From: Nocardioides allogilvus
GTDB taxonomy: Bacteria; Actinomycetota; Actinomycetes; Propionibacteriales; Nocardioidaceae
NCBI RefSeq assembly: GCF_003047285.1
Contig: NZ_PZYX01000002.1
Location: forward strand, 124,001 to 188,000
DNA: 64,000 bases
Direction of reading: 5' to 3'
The translations under genes were made by a program, and so were the position numbers. Position 1 is the first letter of the stretch; each line of letters begins with the position of its first letter. Under the pieces are notes generated by a model, which was given only the letters and a program-made list of their open reading frames with translations, made no database searches and was not told the DNA's origin. Shown one piece after another: positions 59,304 to 64,000 of the stretch.

Positions 59304-59834
59304 TCAGCGGCGCTTGCGGGCCTGCGTCTTCGTGGCGTCGAGTGGGGTCGGCTCGGCAGTGACCTTCACGATCGTCGGGGCCGGGTCGAGGACCTGCGGC
59401 TTGATCGGCGCGGGCGGGGTCAGGTCGAGCTTGTCCTCCGGCAGCGCCGGCACCCTCTCGCCGAGGACCGTGCCGTCGAGGGTGAGGAAGGTGGGCGCGG
59501 CCGGCACGACCATGCCCATCTCCTGCGCCTGGTTCGCGACCCGGTCCGGGTTGCGCAGGTCCTCGAGCTCCATCTTCAACGTCTGCTCGCGCGCCGCCAG
59601 CGTGGTCGCCTGCTCCTCGAGCGAGGTCGCCGCGAAGGACGACTGCTGCATCGAGGTGTTGAACAGCAGCAGGCCGACGACGCCACTGATCAAGATCAGC
59701 GTCACCAGGGTCACGAACGGCACCTTGGGCGCGCGGGTCCGCGCGCGGGGGACGACGGAGAGGCGGGCCCTCTCGACGGCGGCGGTGGCGATGCGCGGAA
59801 CACGGTTGCGGATCTGGACGGCGGGACTGCTCAT
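59304..59834 (-). CDS. ftsL: FtsL-like bitopic septum protein
   Basis: A 176-aa protein with a basic cytoplasmic N-tail, one helix (about 38-58, [21 protein letters not shown]), a short coiled coil ([23 protein letters not shown]) and a Pro-rich C-terminal extension. Layout and position between rsmH and ftsI identify it as the FtsL equivalent, though primary sequence is poorly conserved in this family. ATG 59834 overlaps the rsmH stop (ATGA). Confidence 0.82.
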   Translation of the reverse strand: MSSPAVQIRNRVPRIATAAVERARLSVVPRARTRAPKVPFVTLVTLILISGVVGLLLFNTSMQQSSFAATSLEEQATTLAAREQTLKMELEDLRNPDRVANQAQEMGMVVPAAPTFLTLDGTVLGERVPALPEDKLDLTPPAPIKPQVLDPAPTIVKVTAEPTPLDATKTQARKRR

Positions 59835-60817
59835 CGGGTGGCTCCTCGGCTGGGCCGGGTCTGGGGAAGGGATGGGCGGACTCGTTCGACAGCGCGCAGC
59901 CGGACGGAGGCGGCGCGCGGGTTCTGCTCGATCTCCTGCTCGTCGGCGACCTCCGCGCCACGGGTGACCAGGCGCAGCAGCGGCTCGCTGCCCTCGGGCA
60001 GGAAGGGCAGGTCCTCGGGGACGTCGAGGCGCGTCACCGCGGTGAACGCGCGCTTGACGAGCCGGTCCTCGAGCGAGTGGTAGGACTCGACCACCACGCG
60101 CCCGCCCACGCCGATCGCGTCGATGGCGGCGGGCATCGCGCGGCGGAGCACGGCCAGCTCGTCGTTGACCTCCATGCGCAGGGCCTGAAAGGTGCGCTTG
60201 GCCGGGTGTCCCCCGCTACGGCGCGCGGGTGCCGGGATCTCGGCATAGAGCAGCTCGACGAGGCGGGCGCTGGTGGTGAACGGCTCGGTCTCGCGCTGGC
60301 GCACGACCGCGTACGCGATCTTCTTGGCGAACTTCTCCTCGCCGTAGTCGCGCAGCACGCGGGTCAGGTCGGCCGCGGAGTAGGTGTTGAGCACGTCGGC
60401 CGCCGTGGGTCCGGTGGTGCCGTCCATCCTCATGTCGAGCGGCGCGTCGACGGCGTAGGCGAAACCGCGCTCGCGGACGTCGAGCTGCATGGAGGAGACG
60501 CCCAGGTCGAAGAGGACCGCGTCGACGTGGTCGAGGCCCTGGTCGCGCACGACGTCGGCGATCTCGTCATAGACGGCGTGTACGCCGATGAAGCGGTCGC
60601 CGAACGGGCGGAGCCGCTCGCCGGCCAGCTCGAGGGCGGCGGTGTCGCGGTCGATGCCGATGACCCGGGCCGTCTCGCACTGCTGGAGGACGGCTTCGGT
60701 GTGACCACCGAGGCCGAGGGTGCAGTCGATCATCACGGAGCCCTCGTGGGCGAGTGCGGGCGCCAGAAGAGCAACGACCCGGTCGAGCATGACCGGGGCG
60801 TGTTGGGGGGTGCTCAT
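59831..60817 (-). CDS. rsmH: 16S rRNA (cytosine(1402)-N4)-methyltransferase
   Basis: A 328-aa SAM methyltransferase (MraW). [31 protein letters not shown] (motif I), [39 protein letters not shown] and the closing [17 protein letters not shown] are typical. Downstream residues form a basic Arg-rich tail. ATG 60817. Confidence 0.95.
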   Translation of the reverse strand: MSTPQHAPVMLDRVVALLAPALAHEGSVMIDCTLGLGGHTEAVLQQCETARVIGIDRDTAALELAGERLRPFGDRFIGVHAVYDEIADVVRDQGLDHVDAVLFDLGVSSMQLDVRERGFAYAVDAPLDMRMDGTTGPTAADVLNTYSAADLTRVLRDYGEEKFAKKIAYAVVRQRETEPFTTSARLVELLYAEIPAPARRSGGHPAKRTFQALRMEVNDELAVLRRAMPAAIDAIGVGGRVVVESYHSLEDRLVKRAFTAVTRLDVPEDLPFLPEGSEPLLRLVTRGAEVADEQEIEQNPRAASVRLRAVERVRPSLPQTRPSRGATR

Positions 60818-60826
60818 CGGTTCCGC

Positions 60827-60988
60827 CTACCGACCCACGTGCATGAGGACGAAGAGCGCCACGGTGAGTCCCGCCGAGGTGGCGGCCGAGAAGACCATCA
60901 GGCTGACAGCGTCGCGAGCCTGCTCGCGCACGCGCGGTGGCCGGCCGGCCATCCCGCCCGGGCTGCGAGTGACTGCGGTGCTGCTCAT
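60827..60988 (-). CDS. Small single-helix membrane protein within the dcw cluster, 53 aa
   Basis: A 53-codon frame between mraZ and rsmH (start ATG 60988, stop TAG 60827-60829, 9 bp before the rsmH ATG). The first half is basic (MSSTAVTRSPGGMAGRPPRV), followed by a hydrophobic helix (about 30-50, SLMVFSAATSAGLTVALFVL). Same strand and spacing as the cluster, codon use like its neighbours. I do not recognise a family. Its position suggests a division or envelope role. Confidence 0.65.
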   Translation of the reverse strand: MSSTAVTRSPGGMAGRPPRVREQARDAVSLMVFSAATSAGLTVALFVLMHVGR

Positions 60989-61188
60989 GATCTCGACCCC
61001 ACGTTGGTTGTTGGTGCTGGCGCTGACTGTCTGGCTGGACTGACTGGGCCGCCGGACCTGGTCCCTGCCCGCTCCCCCAGGGAAGTGCCGTCTGACACCG
61101 GGGAAGGTGAGTCAGAAGACGAGAGGGAGCGGACACGAGACCGGGTGCTGCGGACCACGTCAGTTGTTCTGTTGTCTGGCTGGTGCTG

Positions 61189-61617
61189 CTAGATGCCGGG
61201 GAAGACCTCGTCGCTGAGCTCGGAGAACTTCTGCTCCTGCTCCTCGGAGTAGGCCGTCCATGCCGTCGGGTCCCAGATCTCGATGCGGTTCATCGAGCCG
61301 ATGACGACGACGTCCTTGGTGAGAGATGCGTATTCACGTAGCGACCCGGGGATCGAGATGCGCCCCTGCTTGTCGGGGACCTCCTGGGAGGCCGCGGCGA
61401 ACAGCATGCGGACGTAGTCACGAGTGCCCTTGTTGGTCACCGGCGCCTCGCGGAGCCGGTCGGTCAATCCTTGGAAGTCCTCCATCGACCAGACCGTCAA
61501 GCAGCGCTCCTGCCCTCTGGTCACGACGAGTCCCTCCGTGAGCTGGTCCCTGAACTTCGCGGGGAGGAACAGCCGGCCCTTCTCATCGAGCTTGGGCGTG
61601 TAGGTGCCGAAGAACAT
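61189..61617 (-). CDS. mraZ: Transcriptional regulator MraZ
   Basis: A 142-aa MraZ with two SpoVT/AbrB-type halves: FFGTYTPKLDEKGRLFLPAKFRD at the N-terminus and QGRISIPGSLREYASLTKDVVVIG in the second half. MraZ forms rings that bind repeated TGGGN boxes at its own promoter and controls the dcw operon. Such boxes are present just upstream. ATG 61617 is the first gene of the cluster. Confidence 0.95.
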   Translation of the reverse strand: MFFGTYTPKLDEKGRLFLPAKFRDQLTEGLVVTRGQERCLTVWSMEDFQGLTDRLREAPVTNKGTRDYVRMLFAAASQEVPDKQGRISIPGSLREYASLTKDVVVIGSMNRIEIWDPTAWTAYSEEQEQKFSELSDEVFPGI

Positions 61618-61652
61618 CCGGCACCTCCCCTGCTCGATGTGCGAGAACGACC

Positions 61653-61702
61653 CTGTCCCCCACTTCGCTCCACCTTACCCCACAACGCTCCACCGTCAAC
61701 CA
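61653..61702 (-). promoter_or_regulatory. mraZ promoter with decameric MraZ boxes
   Basis: On the minus strand five TGG-starting decamers follow at exact 10-bp spacing: TGGTTGACGG, TGGAGCGTTG, TGGGGTAAGG, TGGAGCGAAG and TGGGGGACAG (61702 down to 61653). The promoter is embedded in them: -35 TTGACG (61699-61694), 16-bp spacer, -10 TAAGGT (61677-61672). MraZ bound here would block RNA polymerase, as known for autorepression in other bacteria. The remaining stretch up to moxR (61703-61946) shows no gene. Confidence 0.75.
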
Positions 61703-61946
61703 TGTTCCGGGCGTTTCCCGCCCCGTTCGCGCCGTTTTCGGGGGCCTGCCTGTCGGCGGTACGGCGCGGCGTACCGCGGAAAACCGGGCCCTGGAGCCCC
61801 GGTGGAGCGCCGGTGGAGGAGATCGGCGCGACGCGGTGGTGGAAAATGGAGGGAAAGGTGGGGAAGTGCGACCGATCACTTGCGGGCACGTCATACGGTG
61901 GTCGCAGCACCCGTCAATCGGGTCGGGACGAGGGAGTGGGCAGCAC

Positions 61947-62936
61947 GTGAGTCAGTCGTTCGCAGGCCAGGCGGATCAAGGGGCAGACCTGGAGACGCTC
62001 GCGCGCGTCGTCGGTCGCATCCGCACCAACATCGAGCGCGTCATCGAGGGCAAGCCCGACGTGGTGTCGGCAGCGGTCGTGGTGCTGCTCGCGGAGGGTC
62101 ACCTCCTGATCGAGGACGTCCCCGGTGTCGGCAAGACCCAGCTGGCCAAGGCCCTGGCGCGCAGCATCGACTCCACGGTGCGCCGCATCCAGTTCACGCC
62201 CGACCTGTTGCCCTCCGACGTCACGGGCGTCTCGGTCTTCAACCAGAACACCCGCGAGTTCGAGTTCCGGCCCGGCGGCGTCTTCGCCAACATCGTGGTC
62301 GGCGACGAGATCAACCGCGCCTCCCCCAAGACGCAGTCAGCGCTGCTGGAGTGCATGGAGGAGCGCCAGGTCACCGTCGACAACACGACCTACATGCTCG
62401 AGAAGCCGTTCATGGTGATCGCCACCCAGAACCCGATCGAGATGGAGGGCACCTACGCCCTCCCCGAGGCACAGCGCGACCGCTTCATGGCGCGGGTGTC
62501 GGTCGGCTACCCCGTCGAGGCCGCCGAGATCGCCATGCTCGACTCGCACACCACGGCCAACCCCCTCGACGACCTCGAGCCCGTGACCGACGCCGGCGAG
62601 ATCCGCAAGCTGACCGAGATCGTCGGGCAGGTGCACGTCTCCTCGGCCGTGCAGCGCTATGCCGTCGCCCTGACCACCGCCACCCGCAACTCCACCGAGC
62701 TCCACCTCGGTGCCTCTCCCCGAGCGACGCTGCACCTCGTGCGCGCGGCGAAGGCCGTGGCCGCCATGGCGGGTCGTGACTACGTGCTCCCCGACGACGT
62801 CCACGGTCTCGCGCGACCCGTGCTCGCCCACCGCCTGCTGCCCAGTGTCGAGTCCGCCATGAGCGGACGCGCGAGCACCACCATCCTGGACGGCATCCTG
62901 GCCGGGGTGCCGGTCCCCGAATCCGGCCGTGCGTGA
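61947..62936 (+). CDS. MoxR-family AAA ATPase
   Basis: A 329-aa MoxR-type AAA+ ATPase, probably a chaperone-like activator working with VWA or DUF58 proteins. Walker A is IEDVPGVGKTQLAKAL, Walker B VVGDEINRASPKTQSALLECM, sensor 1 MVIATQNPIEMEGTY. GTG 61947 follows GGGAG about 10 nt upstream; the open frame extends to 61836 without family support. It is divergent from mraZ and overlaps the DUF58 gene by 8 bp. Confidence 0.92.
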   Translation: MSQSFAGQADQGADLETLARVVGRIRTNIERVIEGKPDVVSAAVVVLLAEGHLLIEDVPGVGKTQLAKALARSIDSTVRRIQFTPDLLPSDVTGVSVFNQNTREFEFRPGGVFANIVVGDEINRASPKTQSALLECMEERQVTVDNTTYMLEKPFMVIATQNPIEMEGTYALPEAQRDRFMARVSVGYPVEAAEIAMLDSHTTANPLDDLEPVTDAGEIRKLTEIVGQVHVSSAVQRYAVALTTATRNSTELHLGASPRATLHLVRAAKAVAAMAGRDYVLPDDVHGLARPVLAHRLLPSVESAMSGRASTTILDGILAGVPVPESGRA

Positions 62937-64000
62937 GGCCCTCGCCGGCCTGACCGTCCGTGGGCGGGTGTTCCTGGCCGCCGGAGTGACCACGATCGTC
63001 TGCGCGATCATCGTCGGCCAGACGCCCCTGGTCCGCATCGGCGTCCTGGTGGTGGCGCTCCCGCTCCTCGCCGCGCTGTGGATCGGCCGTTCGCGCTACC
63101 GCCTCGCGCTGACCCGCACCGTCTCCCCCCAGCTCGTCGCCGCCGGCCAGTCCGCGCGGGTGCAGCTCACCCTCACCAACGAGGCCCGCACGCCCACCGG
63201 GGTGCTGCTGCTCGAGGACCACCTGCCCTACGTCCTCGGCACCCGCCCGCGCTTCGTGCTCGAGGGCATCGGCCACGGCTGGCGCCGCCACGTGACCTAC
63301 CAGGTCCGCTCCGACGTCCGCGGCCAGTTCCACATCGGCCCGATGTCCGTGCGCGTCACCGATCCCTTCGGCCTGGTCGAGCTCGGCCGCGCCTTCCACA
63401 CCACCGCTCCGCTGACCGTCACCCCGCGCACCGTCGCGCTGCCCGGCATCCCGCTCGGCGGGGCCTGGACCGGATCAGGCGACAACCGGCCCCGTGCCTT
63501 CGCCATCGGCAGCGCGGAGGACGTCACTGTCCGCGAGTACCGACGCGGCGACGACCTGCGGCGCGTGCACTGGCGCAGCTCGGCGCGCGTCGGCGAGCTG
63601 ATGGTCCGGCGCGAGGAGCAGCCCTGGCAGTCGCGGGCCACCGTGTTCCTCGACAACCGGTTGGTCTCCCACCGCGGCCAGGGCGTCGCCTCGTCGCTCG
63701 AGGCCGCTGTGTCCGCCGCGGCGTCGGTCGCGGTGCACCTGAGCCAGCGGGGCTACGCCGTACGCCTCGTCACGGCGACGGGAGAGGAACCCGGCACCGC
63801 GTGGCACTCGCGCTCGGCGGCGGTCAACACCGCTCCCCTGCTGGAGGCGCTGGCCGTCGTCCAGGTCGAGCACTCGCCCCAGCTCGACACCGCGTGGCTC
63901 GCGGAGCCCGCCCACGGCGGCCTGCTCATCGCCGTGCTCGGCGCCATCTCCGACAACGACGGCCGCTTCCTCAAGCGGCTGCGGCACCACGCCGCCACCT
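62929..64000 (+). CDS. DUF58 domain-containing protein (partial, runs off the window)
   Basis: A frame from GTG 62929 stays open to the right edge, giving at least 357 residues. Two N-terminal helices (about 13-32 and 40-58) are followed by a beta-sandwich and the DUF58 signature VREYRRGDDLRRVHWRSSARVGELMVR near residue 201, seen here as YRRGDDLRRVHWRSSAR. DUF58 proteins pair with MoxR ATPases, as here with an 8-bp overlap. The C-terminal end is not visible. Confidence 0.9.
   Translation, partial: MREALAGLTVRGRVFLAAGVTTIVCAIIVGQTPLVRIGVLVVALPLLAALWIGRSRYRLALTRTVSPQLVAAGQSARVQLTLTNEARTPTGVLLLEDHLPYVLGTRPRFVLEGIGHGWRRHVTYQVRSDVRGQFHIGPMSVRVTDPFGLVELGRAFHTTAPLTVTPRTVALPGIPLGGAWTGSGDNRPRAFAIGSAEDVTVREYRRGDDLRRVHWRSSARVGELMVRREEQPWQSRATVFLDNRLVSHRGQGVASSLEAAVSAAASVAVHLSQRGYAVRLVTATGEEPGTAWHSRSAAVNTAPLLEALAVVQVEHSPQLDTAWLAEPAHGGLLIAVLGAISDNDGRFLKRLRHHAAT

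Noticed and set aside
1..64000. tRNA, rRNA, CRISPR or insertion sequence
   Set aside because: No cloverleaf, rRNA core sequence, regularly spaced direct-repeat array or transposase with terminal inverted repeats was recognised. The only tandem array is the coding repeat at 42383-42562.

Overview
The window is high-GC actinobacterial chromosome, most likely from a Nocardioides-like member of the Nocardioidaceae (an inference from gene content and order, not from any search). Supporting signs are a complete actinobacterial division/cell-wall (dcw) cluster ending in sepF-yggT-divIVA, a histidine operon, GTG starts and 4-nt stop/start overlaps throughout, many genes with a TANNNT hexamer 5-7 nt before the start codon (leaderless transcripts), and a 35-bp TGGTT...AACCA element of a kind I recall from Nocardioides genomes. 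No tRNA, rRNA, insertion sequence, integrase or CRISPR array was seen.

Left part (1-20.7 kb, accessory and mixed strands). 1-4.2 kb: a plus-strand group of a TauE/SafE permease, an MMPL exporter, a 55-aa cysteine-rich protein, a two-helix membrane protein and a SAM methyltransferase, which looks like a sulfur or metal stress module. 4.2-14.2 kb: individually transcribed genes, namely an endonuclease/exonuclease/phosphatase protein with a damaged 5' end, a secreted subtilase, an ERCC4-HhH nuclease, an SNF2-like ATPase of phage style, a duplicated-domain lipoprotein and an alkyltransferase-like protein. 14.2-20.7 kb: trmL, a MerR regulator divergent from a SulP transporter, a HAD hydrolase coupled to an 18-cysteine copper-storage-like protein, a hemolysin III family protein, a DHFR-like protein, a KGG-type stress protein and a DUF72 protein.

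Middle (20.7-43.6 kb). An allantoin-degradation set (DUF6986 aldolase-like, allantoinase, ureidoglycine aminohydrolase) is transcribed leftwards as overlapping genes. An hspR/hsp20 pair shares one compact divergent promoter. The operon hisD-hisC-hisB-hisH follows, with hisH apparently starting at CTG. Then come a LON-domain protein and ybaK, a DUF3352 protein, dnaE with an overlapping membrane-protein gene, a DUF2332 protein, a small P-loop kinase, a GNAT-chorismate mutase-like fusion, an RluA-family synthase, lspA, and a TraR/DksA protein with a histone-H1-like repeat tail.

Right part (42.8-61.6 kb, all minus strand): divIVA, yggT, sepF, yggS, pgeF, ftsZ, ftsQ, murC, murG, ftsW, murD, mraY, murF, murE, ftsI, ftsL-like, rsmH, a 53-aa membrane protein, and mraZ. 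Transcription starts at mraZ from a promoter covered by decamer MraZ boxes, and most genes are translationally coupled. Together they build lipid II, assemble the divisome and, through DivIVA/SepF/YggT, localise polar growth and the Z ring. Divergent from mraZ, moxR and a DUF58 gene (cut by the window edge) run rightwards.
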